Of a DNA stretch of 64,000 nt, positions 16,851-26,504 are shown piece after piece (positions within the stretch are counted from its first letter, which is position 1; the number at the start of each line of letters is the position of its first letter). The position numbers were made by a program, and so were the translations under genes. The notes below the pieces were generated by a model. The model was not told the origin of the DNA. It was given only the letters and a program-made list of their open reading frames with translations, and searched no databases. Origin of the DNA: Engelhardtia mirabilis (GTDB taxonomy: Bacteria; Planctomycetota; UBA1135; GCA-002686595). The DNA lies in contig CP036296.1 of the NCBI GenBank assembly GCA_007751255.1, positions 1,116,001 to 1,180,000 on the forward strand. The letters are read 5' to 3'.

Positions 16851-17600
16851 ATGCCCCAGGACCTCTCGACCGGCTTCATCGGCCGACTCCGCGCCCGCGA
16901 CCCCCAGGCTTGGTTCGAGCTGTGGGAGATCTTCGGGCCGGTCCTGCGCGGCCAACTGCACCGCTGGGGCAAGGGACAGATCGGCGCCGAGACGGTCCAG
17001 GACCTGTCCCAGGAGACCCTGGCGGCCCTGAGCCAGGCGATCGACACCCACGACGCCGCGCGGGGCGTGCGCTTCTCGACCTGGCTGCTCGCGATCGCGC
17101 GCTACACCCTCTCGGACGAGTTCGACCGGCGCATGGCCCTCAAGCGCGGCGCCGGCCGACGGCCCTTGGCGTTGGAGGAGGCCTACTCCAAGGGCGACGA
17201 GAACCCGCGCCCCGACGAGCAGTACCACGCCCTGATCTTCGGCGCGAAGGTCGAGGCCGCCATCCGCATGGTCGAGCGCGAGGCGGAGTTCATGGACTTC
17301 AACGTGTTCCGCATGCGGACCCTCGAGGGCCGCACGGGCGTCGAGGTGGCGGAGTCGATGGGGCTGTCGGAGGCCTCGGTCAGTCGGCGCCTGGCGAAGG
17401 TCCGCAAGTCCCTGCGCGGGAAGCTGGGCGAAGTGGTCGAGCGCTTCAGCTTCACCCAGGACGAAATCGAGGAGCCCGGGCGCAAGGGCCTCGACCCCAA
17501 TCCGAACAAGGCATCGGACGCGCTCTTCGACGAGGCCGTTGCGGAGGTCTACCACCGCTACCTCGAGTTCCGCGAGGACGCGTCCGCCGGTCCGAGCTGA
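16851..17600 (+). CDS. Sigma-70 family RNA polymerase sigma factor
   Basis: A protein of 249 residues from ATG 16851; the frame is open further upstream but that part is GC-rich non-coding sequence. Region 2 covers residues 15-95 (WFELWEIFGPVLRGQL, DLSQETLAALSQAI, RFSTWLLAIARYTLSDEFDRR). Region 4 lies at about 155-200 (EGRTGVEVAESMGLSEASVSRRLAKVRKSLRGKL, a clear helix-turn-helix). A 50-residue tail follows. It is encoded 85 bp before a membrane Ser/Thr kinase on the same strand, so the kinase may regulate it, replacing an anti-sigma factor (inference from gene order). Possible targets include its own operon and the divergent coiled-coil gene. Confidence 0.88.
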   Translation: MPQDLSTGFIGRLRARDPQAWFELWEIFGPVLRGQLHRWGKGQIGAETVQDLSQETLAALSQAIDTHDAARGVRFSTWLLAIARYTLSDEFDRRMALKRGAGRRPLALEEAYSKGDENPRPDEQYHALIFGAKVEAAIRMVEREAEFMDFNVFRMRTLEGRTGVEVAESMGLSEASVSRRLAKVRKSLRGKLGEVVERFSFTQDEIEEPGRKGLDPNPNKASDALFDEAVAEVYHRYLEFREDASAGPS

Positions 17601-17685
17601 GCCGCGCCCACCTCAGCCGCGCCGGCCCAGCGGAGACCGCCTCGCCCACGCCGGTGCCCGGCCCCAAGACCCGGGAGCTGCCAAG

Positions 17686-20274
17686 ATGATCCAACTGCCC
17701 CTCGAAGCCCTCGGTGCCCTGATCGGCGTGCTCGCTGCCATTGCCGGCGCCGTGCTCGCCGTCTGGCTCGTCTTTCGCCTGCTGTCCCTGGTCTTCACGG
17801 GCCTGGGCGCCCTGTTCACCGGCTTCGGGCGCCTGGTGGGTCACGTCTTCACCTGCCTCAAGGGGATCGTCGTCAGCGCGCTGCGCTACGCCGGCTCGAT
17901 CCTGACCGCCGTCGTCTTCCTGCCGATGGTGCTGTTCAGCATCGTCCTCGGGCGCTGGTCGGCGGCGACCCACTACGGCCGCGCCGCGGGCGAGGAGCTG
18001 CGCGACGCGGCCCTGTCGCTGTACAGGGCCGCCGTGGGCTACCCCCTGCGTCTGGTCGGGCTCGGGGGGCTGGTCGCCGGCTTCGAGAGCCGCATCCCCG
18101 ACGTGATCGCCCGCGCTCCGGGCACCGATCGCCCCAGTGGCGGTTCCAAGGCCTTCGAGGGCTACAACGTCGTCGGCTCGCTGCCGCCCGGCGGTTCGGG
18201 CGCCAAGCTCTACCTGGCGACGCCCACGGACCAGAAGGCGGCCCAACTGGCCCAGGCCGGGGTGCGCTGCCCCGACAAGGTCGTGATCAAGGCCTTCTCG
18301 ATCGAATCCGGCTCGACCGTGCCGCAGATGATGCGCGAGGGCCGCGCCCTCGAGGCGGCGCGCGACCTGGGTTTGGTGCTCGAGCACTCCAGCGACGACG
18401 CGGGGTCCTTCCACTACGTGATGCCCTTCGTGCCCGGCGACGACCTGGGACAGGTCACGCGCGGTCTGCACGCGGCCTCGGGCACCGACGGTCTCAACGA
18501 CACGGCCCTGCGCGCCGCGGTCGGCTACGGCTCGGGCCTGCTCGAGATCCTCTCGCGCTTCCACCGCGCGGGCCTGTGGCACAAGGACATCAAGCCCAAC
18601 AACATCATCGTCTCGGGCCAGCGCGTGGAGCTGGTCGACCTGGGGCTGGTCACGCCCCTGGCCTCGGCGATGACGCTGACCACCCACGGCACCGAGTACT
18701 ACCGCGACCCGGAGCTGGTGCGCCTGGCCATGCAGGGCGTCAAGGTGCAGGACGTCGACGGGGTCAAGTTCGACCTCTACTCGGCCGGCGCGGTGCTCTA
18801 CAACCTGGTCGAGAACGAGTTCCCGGCCCACGGCAGCCTCTCCAAGATCACGCGCCGCTGCCCCGATGCGCTGCGTTGGATCATCCGCCGCTCGATGGCG
18901 GACCTGAAGAGCCGCTACGCGTCCGCGGAAGAGATGCACGGGGATCTGCGTGCGCTGCTCGCGGCGGACAAGCCCTTCGACGTCAAGCCGGCGCAGCTGC
19001 CCTCCATGGGTGGCGCCGCGGCGCCGCCGATCGAGAGCTTCGAGGACGACGGTCGGCCGGAGCTGGCCGGGCTGCACCCGGTGCCGCCCACGGCCGGTGC
19101 GCCCATCCCGCCGAATGCGGAGCCCGCCCCCGGCGAGCTCGAGTTCGAGACGCGCTCCAGCCGCAAGCGTCGCGACCGCGCGCACAAGCGCCGCCAGAAG
19201 GCGCCCATGGGCTTCATGGCCTTCATCGGCGTGACCCTGGCCGTGCTGATGATCCCCGGTTGCCTCGGGATGATGTTCCTGGGCGCCGCGCGCGTGACGC
19301 ACGGCGATCACCTGCAAGCGAGCGTGATCAGCATGCCTTCGGTGCGGTTCAACTCGCCCATGCCGCCCGCGCCGCAGATGCCGAGCGGCGGCAGCCACTC
19401 GATGCTGAACGACTTCCCCGGCACCTTCCCGACGCCGCCCTACGTCCCCGAGCAGCTCTACGGTCAGGTCACCTCGGCTCCCGAAGCGCCGGCCATGCCG
19501 AGCGCGGTCCGCAGGGCCATGCTCGGTGCCAAGCTCGAGCGCGTGGCCAACCCGGACAACTGGGCCGGCGCCGCCGACGAGCTGGCGCGCCGCGCGGAGG
19601 ACTGGGTCGACGACCTGGACGACCACATCGACCACCACGTGCTCGACGAGCTCGAGGCCTGGACCGACGACCTGGAGCGTTGGGCGGACGAGGTCGATCG
19701 CTGGGCCGACGAGTTCGACGACCTGGAGCCCGGCGAGGCCGAGCGCTTCGCGCGCCAGGTGACCTCGATGCTCGCGGACAAGGCCCAGTGGGAGAACGAG
19801 CTGGCCAGCCTCGACGCGCGCTTCGGCGACGTGGCGGACGCCTGCGAGTTGACCGACGACGAGTGCACGGTCGACGCGTCGCCCTGGGCCGATCGCCCGA
19901 CCCCGCGCGTCCTGGCCATCGCCCAGCGGCGCCACGCCATCCCGCGCCGAATCGCCGAGCAGATGAACATGGCCATGGTCGACGAGCTTGGTTGGGACTT
20001 GGTCAGCGAGGACATCGGCTCGGACGACCCCCGCGACGAGGACCTGGTGGTCCGCGCCCGGACCGAGGCGGGCTTCTCCGACATCGACGACAGCGAGGTC
20101 AACGGACGCCTGGGCCAGATCCTGGTCGACGGTGACTTCGACGTGATCGTGCGCTGGACCTGGAACGAGGAGTCCCAGCGGGTCCGCAGCCACTTGCTCC
20201 TGAGCAACGGCGAGTGGAACTGGACGTCTTCGGCCTTGTCCGAGGCGCAGCAGGGTCTGACCCTCGCCCGCTGA
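17686..20274 (+). CDS. Multi-pass membrane Ser/Thr kinase-like protein with an exported C-terminal domain
   Basis: A protein of 862 residues from ATG 17686. About three membrane helices occupy residues 8-90. A protein-kinase-like domain follows at about 155-440: glycine loop LPPGGSGAKLYLA, VVIKAF lysine, HKDIKPNNIIV (HRD changed to HKD), VDLGLV (DFG changed to DLG) and GTEYYRDPEL. Lys, the catalytic Asp and the metal-binding Asp remain, so it may still be active. Another membrane helix at about 508-535 is followed by 330 exported residues, mostly acidic helices (RAEDWVDDLDDHIDHHV). It is encoded 85 bp after a sigma factor and probably senses the envelope and controls that sigma factor (inference). 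Confidence 0.85.
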   Translation: MIQLPLEALGALIGVLAAIAGAVLAVWLVFRLLSLVFTGLGALFTGFGRLVGHVFTCLKGIVVSALRYAGSILTAVVFLPMVLFSIVLGRWSAATHYGRAAGEELRDAALSLYRAAVGYPLRLVGLGGLVAGFESRIPDVIARAPGTDRPSGGSKAFEGYNVVGSLPPGGSGAKLYLATPTDQKAAQLAQAGVRCPDKVVIKAFSIESGSTVPQMMREGRALEAARDLGLVLEHSSDDAGSFHYVMPFVPGDDLGQVTRGLHAASGTDGLNDTALRAAVGYGSGLLEILSRFHRAGLWHKDIKPNNIIVSGQRVELVDLGLVTPLASAMTLTTHGTEYYRDPELVRLAMQGVKVQDVDGVKFDLYSAGAVLYNLVENEFPAHGSLSKITRRCPDALRWIIRRSMADLKSRYASAEEMHGDLRALLAADKPFDVKPAQLPSMGGAAAPPIESFEDDGRPELAGLHPVPPTAGAPIPPNAEPAPGELEFETRSSRKRRDRAHKRRQKAPMGFMAFIGVTLAVLMIPGCLGMMFLGAARVTHGDHLQASVISMPSVRFNSPMPPAPQMPSGGSHSMLNDFPGTFPTPPYVPEQLYGQVTSAPEAPAMPSAVRRAMLGAKLERVANPDNWAGAADELARRAEDWVDDLDDHIDHHVLDELEAWTDDLERWADEVDRWADEFDDLEPGEAERFARQVTSMLADKAQWENELASLDARFGDVADACELTDDECTVDASPWADRPTPRVLAIAQRRHAIPRRIAEQMNMAMVDELGWDLVSEDIGSDDPRDEDLVVRARTEAGFSDIDDSEVNGRLGQILVDGDFDVIVRWTWNEESQRVRSHLLLSNGEWNWTSSALSEAQQGLTLAR

Positions 20275-20315
20275 TCGGCGCCTCGCGCCCCGATTCGATC
20301 GGAAACAACCACGCC

Positions 20316-20346
20316 ACGGGCGCTGATCCTCCAGGACAGCGCCCGT
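20316..20346 (+). terminator. 10-bp perfect stem between the kinase and helicase genes
   Basis: ACGGGCGCTG at 20316-20325 pairs perfectly with CAGCGCCCGT at 20337-20346; the 11-nt loop is followed by CCTTGTT. It is likely the terminator of the sigma/kinase unit. It overlaps a possible GTG start at 20345 of the helicase, which is one reason to place that start at 20387 instead. Confidence 0.5.
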
Positions 20347-20386
20347 GTCCTTGTTCGGCCAGGCCGCGCCGGTTCAGATAGCCCCT

Positions 20387-23300
20387 GTGAATGGCAATGG
20401 AGGCGATCCGAGCGGGCCCGAGGCACGCCCCCAATCCTGGCGGGGCGTCGCCACCGGTCTCGAAGCGCGCTTCAACGTCGGCACCCGCGACCGGGGCTCG
20501 GCCCTGTTCGCGCGCGGCGAGGTGGAGATCGAGCACCGCGAGAACAACCAGGTCGCGGCCCGCGTGGGCGGCGATTCCGGGCACATCGCGAGCCTCGAGC
20601 GGCGCGCCATCGGCCGCGGCGTGCGCTACGACCTGGCCTGCTCCTGCCCGGCCGGCCGGCGCGAGATGCCCTGCGAGCACGTCTACGCCCTGGCCCTGGC
20701 CCTCGACCAAGAGGCCGACCTGGCCACGGACGCGGCGGTGGGGGGCGGCAACCCCGACGCCCGGCTGCGGCGCCTGATCGAGGCCGGCTCGCCCCCGCGC
20801 CTCGACGTTCTGGGCGACACGGAGATCATCTACCGCCTCGACGTGGACCTGGGCGGCTCGGTGCCGCGCCCGGTGGTCGAGGTCACCGTGCGGACCCTGG
20901 GTCGCGTGCGCCTGCGGGTCGCGACCCTCGACGAGGGTCCCCTCGGCGACCTCGAGGACCGCCGCATCCAGGCCCTTCTGCGCGGCGCCGTGACCAGCGC
21001 GGACGGCGGCGCGGGGCGCGTGGCGTCGTTCCCCCTGGGGCCGGAGCTGAGCCCGGTCCTCTTGCCGCGGATCGTGGCCACCGGCCGCTGTCGCTGGCGG
21101 GGCGGCGATCCGGAGGCACCGATGCTGGCGCTCGACGAGGGCGAGCCCTGGAAGGTCGAGCTGTCCTACCGCCGCGGAACCGCCGGCGCGGCCATCGTCG
21201 ACGGGCACCTGGAGCGCGGGGGCCAGCGCGTCCTCCTGGCCTCCGTGCGCGCGGCCCTGCCCGGCGGCTTCTGGCTGACCGACGAGCGCCTGGCGCGCCT
21301 CGAACCCCCGAGCACCTGGCCCTGGGTCGCCGAGCTGGCCCACGGCGGCGAGATCGACGTCCCCGCCGCCGCCGCCGGCGACTGGCTGGCGGCTCTGGCC
21401 GCCGTGGCGCCCGAGGCCGTCGCCGACGCGGTCGAGAGCCGCGTCGTCGTGCCCGTGCCCCTGCTCAAGGTCGAGGCCAGCGGTCGCGAGGCCGCGGGCG
21501 CGCGCCACCTGGCCTGCGCGCTGATGTTCCGCTACGGCGACCGCGCCGTGGACCTGTTCGACCCCGCCACCGTCGTCGCCGAGCGCACCGGCGAGTGGAT
21601 CGCCCCCCGCGACCCCGAGGCCGAGCGCGCCGCCGTGCGCGCCTTCGTCGAGGCCGGCGGCGTGTCCCCCAACCCGATCACCGGCCGCGGGGCCGTGTCC
21701 GTGACCGACCTGCCCCAGGTGGCGCGCACCCTGCTCGGCTCCGGCTGGGCGGTGGAGGCGGAGGGGCGGCGCTGGCGCCTGCACACCCGCACGGACCTGC
21801 GCGTGCGCACCGGCGTCGACTGGTTCGACCTGGAGGGCGCCGTGGCCTTCGGCGGCGAGGCGACCGCGACCCTGCCCGCGCTGCTGCGGGCCCTCGAGGA
21901 GCAGCGCCCGACCGTGACCCTCGACGACGGCTCCCTGGGCCTGTTGCCCGAGGACTGGCTCGTGGGCCAGGGCCTCTTGCACCTGGCGGCCGAGACCGAG
22001 GACGGCAACCTGCGCTTCGGCCACGGCCAGGGCGCGCTGCTCGACGCACTGCTCGAGGGTCGCGAGGAGGTCCAGGTGGACCGCGGCTTCCTCGAGCTGC
22101 GCGAGCGCCTGCGCACCGCCGAGTCGCCGACGGCCGTGCAGGAGCCCGCGGGCTTCAAGGGCGAGCTGCGCCCCTACCAGCGCGAGGGCCTGGGTTGGCT
22201 CGACTACCTTTCCAAGCTCGGCCTCGGCGGTTGCCTGGCCGACGACATGGGTCTGGGCAAGACCGTGCAGGTCCTGGCGTTCCTCGAAGAGCGCCGTGCC
22301 CAGCGCGAGGCCGCCGGCAAGCCGCGCGTGCCGTCGATCGTGGTCGCACCCAGTTCGCTGCTGTTCAACTGGATGGACGAGGCCCACCGCTTCGCGCCGA
22401 ACCTCGAGTGCCTGGCCTACGCCGGCCCGAACCGCGCGGGGCTGGTCGAGACCTTCGACGGCTACGACCTGGTGGTGACGTCCTACGCGCTCTTGCGCCG
22501 CGACGCGCCGATCCTGTCGGAGCTGCAGTTCGACGTGGTGATCCTGGACGAGGCGCAAGCGATCAAGAACGCCGCCAGTCAGGTGGCGAAGGCCTCGCGC
22601 CTGTTGCGCTCACGGGCGCGCTTCGCCCTGTCCGGCACGCCGATCGAGAACCACCTGGGTGAGCTGTGGTCCCTGTTCGAGTTCCTGAACCCGGGGTTGC
22701 TCGGTCGGTCCACCGCCTTCCGCCGCCTCGCGCGCCAGCCCCTGGCCGCCAAGCCGACGCTGCCCGCGGAACAGGGAGAGGCGGATGAACTGTCCGACGA
22801 GCTGGCGGCGGAGCTGGCGGCGGAGCTGGCCGCCGAGCCCAAGCTCAGCCCCGAAGAGGTCGCCGCCCAGCGCCAAGCCGAGGACCTCGAGCTGCTCGCC
22901 CGCGCGGTGCGCCCGTTCGTGTTGCGCCGCACCAAGGCCCAGGTCCTCAAGGACCTGCCCGAGAAGACCGAGCAGACCGTCATGGTCGAGTTCGACGCCG
23001 ACGAGCGCCGCGAGTACGACGAGCTGCGCGAACACTACCGCTCGGCCCTGCTGCCCAAGGTCGGCGGCGACGGCAAGGTCGGCAAGCACTCGATCCAAGT
23101 GCTCGAGGCGCTGTTGCGATTGCGCCAAGCGGCGTGCCACCGCGCCCTGATCGACGACTCACGCGCCGACGAGCCGTCCGCGAAGTTGGATCGCCTGATC
23201 TCGATGCTCGAGGAGATCGTCGAGTCCGGCTCCAAGGCCCTGGTCTTCTCGCAGTTCACCTCGTTCCTGGCCCTCGTGCGGCGCTCCCTAGACGCGCGCA

Positions 23301-23683
23301 AGATCCAGTACGAGTACCTCGACGGCTCCACCCGCGATCGCAAGACCCCGGTCGAACGCTTCCAGAACGAGCCCACCTCCCAACTCTTCCTGGTCAGCCT
23401 CAAAGCCGGCGGCACCGGCCTCAACCTGACCGCCGCCGACTACGTCTTCCTCCTCGACCCCTGGTGGAACCCGGCCGCCGAAGCTCAAGCCATCGACCGC
23501 GCCCACCGCATCGGCCGCACCGAGAAGGTCGTCGCCTACCGCCTGATCACCCACGGCACGGTCGAGGAGCGCGTGCTCGAGCTCCAAGAGGAGAAGCGCG
23601 CCCTGGTAGGCGCCGTCCTCGACGCGGCGGGTGGTTCGGTCGCCGACCTCAGCCGCGACGACCTTGAGCGACTGTTGGCGTAG
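20387..23683 (+). CDS. SNF2-family helicase-like ATPase with SWIM zinc finger
   Basis: A protein of 1098 residues. I chose GTG 20387, just after GATAGCCC; GTG 20345 in the same frame would fall inside a hairpin. An N-terminal SWIM zinc finger (CSCPAGRREMPCEH, CxCx8CxH, residues 85-98) is followed by a long variable region. The SNF2 ATPase then has motif I DDMGLGKT (619-626), motif II DEAQ (721-724), SGTPIENHLGELWSLFEF, and the second lobe with QFTSFL, GGTGLNLTAADYVFLLDPWWNP and the QAIDRAHRIGR arginine finger. A 30-residue Glu/Ala/Leu-rich insert lies between the lobes. SWIM-SNF2 proteins are DNA translocases, usually of unknown cellular role. Not linked to a recognisable defence partner, although the Gabija-type pair begins about 0.9 kb further. 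Confidence 0.93.
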   Translation: MNGNGGDPSGPEARPQSWRGVATGLEARFNVGTRDRGSALFARGEVEIEHRENNQVAARVGGDSGHIASLERRAIGRGVRYDLACSCPAGRREMPCEHVYALALALDQEADLATDAAVGGGNPDARLRRLIEAGSPPRLDVLGDTEIIYRLDVDLGGSVPRPVVEVTVRTLGRVRLRVATLDEGPLGDLEDRRIQALLRGAVTSADGGAGRVASFPLGPELSPVLLPRIVATGRCRWRGGDPEAPMLALDEGEPWKVELSYRRGTAGAAIVDGHLERGGQRVLLASVRAALPGGFWLTDERLARLEPPSTWPWVAELAHGGEIDVPAAAAGDWLAALAAVAPEAVADAVESRVVVPVPLLKVEASGREAAGARHLACALMFRYGDRAVDLFDPATVVAERTGEWIAPRDPEAERAAVRAFVEAGGVSPNPITGRGAVSVTDLPQVARTLLGSGWAVEAEGRRWRLHTRTDLRVRTGVDWFDLEGAVAFGGEATATLPALLRALEEQRPTVTLDDGSLGLLPEDWLVGQGLLHLAAETEDGNLRFGHGQGALLDALLEGREEVQVDRGFLELRERLRTAESPTAVQEPAGFKGELRPYQREGLGWLDYLSKLGLGGCLADDMGLGKTVQVLAFLEERRAQREAAGKPRVPSIVVAPSSLLFNWMDEAHRFAPNLECLAYAGPNRAGLVETFDGYDLVVTSYALLRRDAPILSELQFDVVILDEAQAIKNAASQVAKASRLLRSRARFALSGTPIENHLGELWSLFEFLNPGLLGRSTAFRRLARQPLAAKPTLPAEQGEADELSDELAAELAAELAAEPKLSPEEVAAQRQAEDLELLARAVRPFVLRRTKAQVLKDLPEKTEQTVMVEFDADERREYDELREHYRSALLPKVGGDGKVGKHSIQVLEALLRLRQAACHRALIDDSRADEPSAKLDRLISMLEEIVESGSKALVFSQFTSFLALVRRSLDARKIQYEYLDGSTRDRKTPVERFQNEPTSQLFLVSLKAGGTGLNLTAADYVFLLDPWWNPAAEAQAIDRAHRIGRTEKVVAYRLITHGTVEERVLELQEEKRALVGAVLDAAGGSVADLSRDDLERLLA

Positions 23684-24090
23684 CCTCCAAGCCTCGAATG
23701 AGGCGGAGTCTGGACGCCGTCGAGCTTCAGCCAAAGAGCAGAAGCCGGCGTGACGAGTCACTCCGCGGAGACTCAGGGTCGCTGACGGACGACACGTTTA
23801 ACCCGTCTCCTTGCCCGGTCCGCAGTCTTGATGCTATACCCCACACAGCTACAACTGCCGATTATCGTCTCCCGTTGCGAGGTGTCGAAGACGTGGCTCT
23901 TAGCGCGATCGCCAAGCGTGCCGTCCTCATCTGACGTCGGGCTATTTTCTTTAGGGACTGCGCTCATCTCACCAGGCATCGCCTGGAGGGCAAGAGCGTG
24001 AGTTGGCGACCAATTTCTATTCGTAAGGCTACGACGAGTCCAGTGCACTCTCAGGGCCGTAGCGGCTTCGAGCTAGATGGAGTGAGGTCT
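23684..24090. other. Left margin of the low-GC island, no gene seen
   Basis: Base composition falls sharply after about 23700. The stretch contains only short frames with no coding character on either strand. I see no tRNA, integrase or direct repeat that would mark an attachment site. Confidence 0.5.
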
Positions 24091-24303
24091 ATGGTTACAC
24101 AGGAAGAATGCCGCGCCCAAATACTTCTCCTTTGGGGCAACTGGAGCAAAGATGCAGGCGCAAGCTACTACCAAAACATGCAGCGCTTCTACTTCCACCT
24201 GGAAACAGAGAGGCCAAAGTTGTTGGAGTTTAGGGCTAGGGAAGACAAGTGGCAGGTCGTGCAAGCTTGGTTGAGGCGCGTCCAGGGCTCAACGGGGAAG
24301 TAG
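24091..24303 (+). CDS. Small hypothetical protein next to the Gabija-type pair
   Basis: A protein of 70 residues from ATG 24091, which has a good Shine-Dalgarno (GGAGTGAGG, 3 nt upstream). The sequence is of ordinary composition, aromatic-rich and helical: LLLWGNWSKDAGASYYQNMQ, RFYFHLETERPKLLEFRARE, DKWQVVQAWLRRVQG. No family recognised and no membrane segment. It is convergent with the helicase gene of the defence pair, 254 bp away, and shares the low GC of the island, so it was probably acquired with it. Whether it belongs to the defence function is open. Confidence 0.6.
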   Translation: MVTQEECRAQILLLWGNWSKDAGASYYQNMQRFYFHLETERPKLLEFRAREDKWQVVQAWLRRVQGSTGK

Positions 24304-24557
24304 CCTAGTCAGCAAGATGTGGTTGGGTCTTCGGAGCCGGCTGAGCGCCTGGATCAGCTATGCCGAGGATGCCTGGAGGATTGGGGACTTCCCGCGAGTG
24401 AAGCCGGTTCTCGAAGTCGACGTTCAGGCTTCCGTCGGCGAAATTGGGGAGCGTGGCAGTTAGACATTCGCGTTTGCAGTCTGCTCGCTGTCCGTACTTG
24501 CGAGAGCCAAGTCGGGAATCTTGCGAGCGGAAGATGCCGATCAAGCTCCGTCGATAT

Positions 24558-26504
24558 CTACGCGAGCGCGTCCTGCCCTAGAATGTCCGCATCTGGGAGA
24601 AGGCCGAGCCCGCGAACATGCGTTATTGCCGCTTCGGGATCGGACACGAAGAGGATAACCACCAAGTCTTGCCGAGCGCGTGTGCAGCAGACGTAGAAGA
24701 GCCGCCTCGTTCGGTCGACGCTGGTTTCAAGGCCTTCCTCCATCGACTTTCTGTCGCGGATGGATATCTCCTTCAGTCCAAGGTACTTCTCGTAGGAGAA
24801 CTGAAAGTGCGTGCCTTCGTCGTCGTCAAGTACAGCAAGCACGCGATCAAACTCAGCGCCCTTCACGCCCTGCTGGGTAGAGAAAGGCGATTCGTCGTTG
24901 ACGTAAGCTAGATAGGGCCGGAGTTGGGCGGCCGGGCACGCCAAGAATGCAGCCATCGAAGCGATCTCCTTTGAGATCTCTTCCTCAATTCCACCTTCGT
25001 CGTTGTTCTCCTCGACATCGGGCTCGTCCGCCGCAGCATCCTCAAGATACGCAAGCAGCCTGAGGTCAAGTGTTATCAAATGGCCTTCCTTGGCTAGCAT
25101 CAACACATCGCGGATGGTCGCCTGCGATTCTGGCGCCATGGCCCTCCCGATCTCATTGCTCGCGCTCTGAAGTTGATTGAGGCGTTCGGCGACATTGACT
25201 CCTTGTAGGTTGGCTTTTTTGAGGAGTGGGGAATGAAGGCCAAGCAGTCGCATAGTATCGAAGCTTCGTCTGTCGCGGACAGCCTCGGCAAGCGGTAAGA
25301 GAAGTGAAACCAGCGGTTGCAGCGGCCAGGCCGACGCATCCAAAAAACCATTCTTGAATTTGTCCGGCGCCCCGTCGTTAAGCGCCGCGTAGAGGTCACC
25401 GAAACCTAATCGTCCTGCCGCCATCCGATGCACGATTACCAGCATCTTGATCTGGTCGTTGTTGGGGGCGGGACGCCACTTCTCGTCGTTGTTCTTGTTG
25501 GCTACCCATTCCCGAACTTGCGCCACGCGTTCGTTGCGATGGGAGTCAGTCGACAGCACGAAGAGCCGCGCCGTGCCAACAAGAGGCACTTCTACTTCGC
25601 CTACCTTTCTCTTCCGACCGCCAACCTGGACAAGACCGTCGCCGCCTCGCCGAATGGCGTTCGCAAGATTTAATACAGCGGTCGGCGAACGGAAGTTTTC
25701 CGTTTTTTGGATAACACGCCAACCGCTCTGTTCGGGAACCGTGCCAATGCCTGTGGGGTAAATGCGCTGCATAGGGTCGCCGAAGAACCCGAGGCAAAGG
25801 CGGTTGCGCTCCTGCTGCTGGATCGCAATCAACGCCTCGACGATGACAGGGAAGGTGTCTTGGCTCTCGTCCACGAAAATGAACGGATACTGCTGCGCGA
25901 CGAGCGTGCGGAAGAGGCGGCGATCGATCAACAGCTGCGAGGCCATTCGGATAATGTCGTCATGACCGAGGATGCCTTTGGCGTAGTCGCTTCCGATTCC
26001 ATAAGTGAAGGGGGAAGGCTTGGCGACCGCCTCGCGCTGCTGCTCGAAGCGCAGGATGTCACGGGCATTCTTGACTCGCGTTCTCGGCTGAACGCGAGGG
26101 CCGAAGTTTGCAGCGTTCTGCTGTAACTCCTCGATCCGCTCGTCGACCCTGCGCGAGACCCAAGCGGCGATGTCTTGCTGGAATCCGCGCGTGATCGACC
26201 AAAGAAAGCTATGGATCGTGGAAACGTGAATGAGCGGGCTATTCCAAACCTCAGACCAGATCTCCCTGGCGGCTATCTCGGTATATGTTATGCAGGCGAC
26301 TCGCTGTCTTTGCAGGCGCAAACGCTCGCCGTGGATGGCGAGGATGGATGCAAGGCCTTTAATCAGCGATGTGGTCTTGCCCGATCCCGCTCCGGCGACC
26401 ATGTTGAAGCTGGTCGGGGGATCCGCTTCCAGGCAGTGACGGACGTCAATGTCGGCCTGCGTCTCGGGCTGTTGCGCGCGTCTACTCACCGGTCGAGGCT
26501 CCAT
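24558..26504 (-). CDS. gajB: UvrD/Rep-like superfamily 1 helicase, GajB-type component
   Basis: A protein of 648 residues with the superfamily 1 helicase motifs in order: Walker A VAGAGSGKTTSL (38-47), CITYTEIAAREI (motif Ia), FVDESQDTFP (motif II, near 212), GDPMQRIYPTG (motif III), ENFRSPTAVLNLA (motif IV), TQQGVKGAEFDRVLAVLDD (motif V) and RRLFYVCCTRARQDLVV (motif VI). The start at 26504 overlaps the end of the upstream OLD-family nuclease gene by 23 bp, so the two are co-translated. In Gabija systems the helicase partner senses phage DNA intermediates or nucleotide depletion and cooperates with GajA. It is longer than the well-studied GajB (about 494 residues), with an acidic Glu/Asp-rich insert near residue 500. 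Assigning Gabija rests on domain content and gene order. Confidence 0.82.
   Translation of the reverse strand: MEPRPVSRRAQQPETQADIDVRHCLEADPPTSFNMVAGAGSGKTTSLIKGLASILAIHGERLRLQRQRVACITYTEIAAREIWSEVWNSPLIHVSTIHSFLWSITRGFQQDIAAWVSRRVDERIEELQQNAANFGPRVQPRTRVKNARDILRFEQQREAVAKPSPFTYGIGSDYAKGILGHDDIIRMASQLLIDRRLFRTLVAQQYPFIFVDESQDTFPVIVEALIAIQQQERNRLCLGFFGDPMQRIYPTGIGTVPEQSGWRVIQKTENFRSPTAVLNLANAIRRGGDGLVQVGGRKRKVGEVEVPLVGTARLFVLSTDSHRNERVAQVREWVANKNNDEKWRPAPNNDQIKMLVIVHRMAAGRLGFGDLYAALNDGAPDKFKNGFLDASAWPLQPLVSLLLPLAEAVRDRRSFDTMRLLGLHSPLLKKANLQGVNVAERLNQLQSASNEIGRAMAPESQATIRDVLMLAKEGHLITLDLRLLAYLEDAAADEPDVEENNDEGGIEEEISKEIASMAAFLACPAAQLRPYLAYVNDESPFSTQQGVKGAEFDRVLAVLDDDEGTHFQFSYEKYLGLKEISIRDRKSMEEGLETSVDRTRRLFYVCCTRARQDLVVILFVSDPEAAITHVRGLGLLPDADILGQDALA

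Noticed and set aside
17452-20193. Very long minus-strand frame opposite the kinase gene
   Set aside because: It is the antisense shadow of a high-GC gene: Asp/His/Val/Arg-rich without motifs, while the plus strand carries clear kinase motifs and membrane helices.
20099-22558. Long minus-strand frame opposite the SNF2 helicase
   Set aside because: Antisense shadow; helicase and SWIM motifs are on the plus strand.
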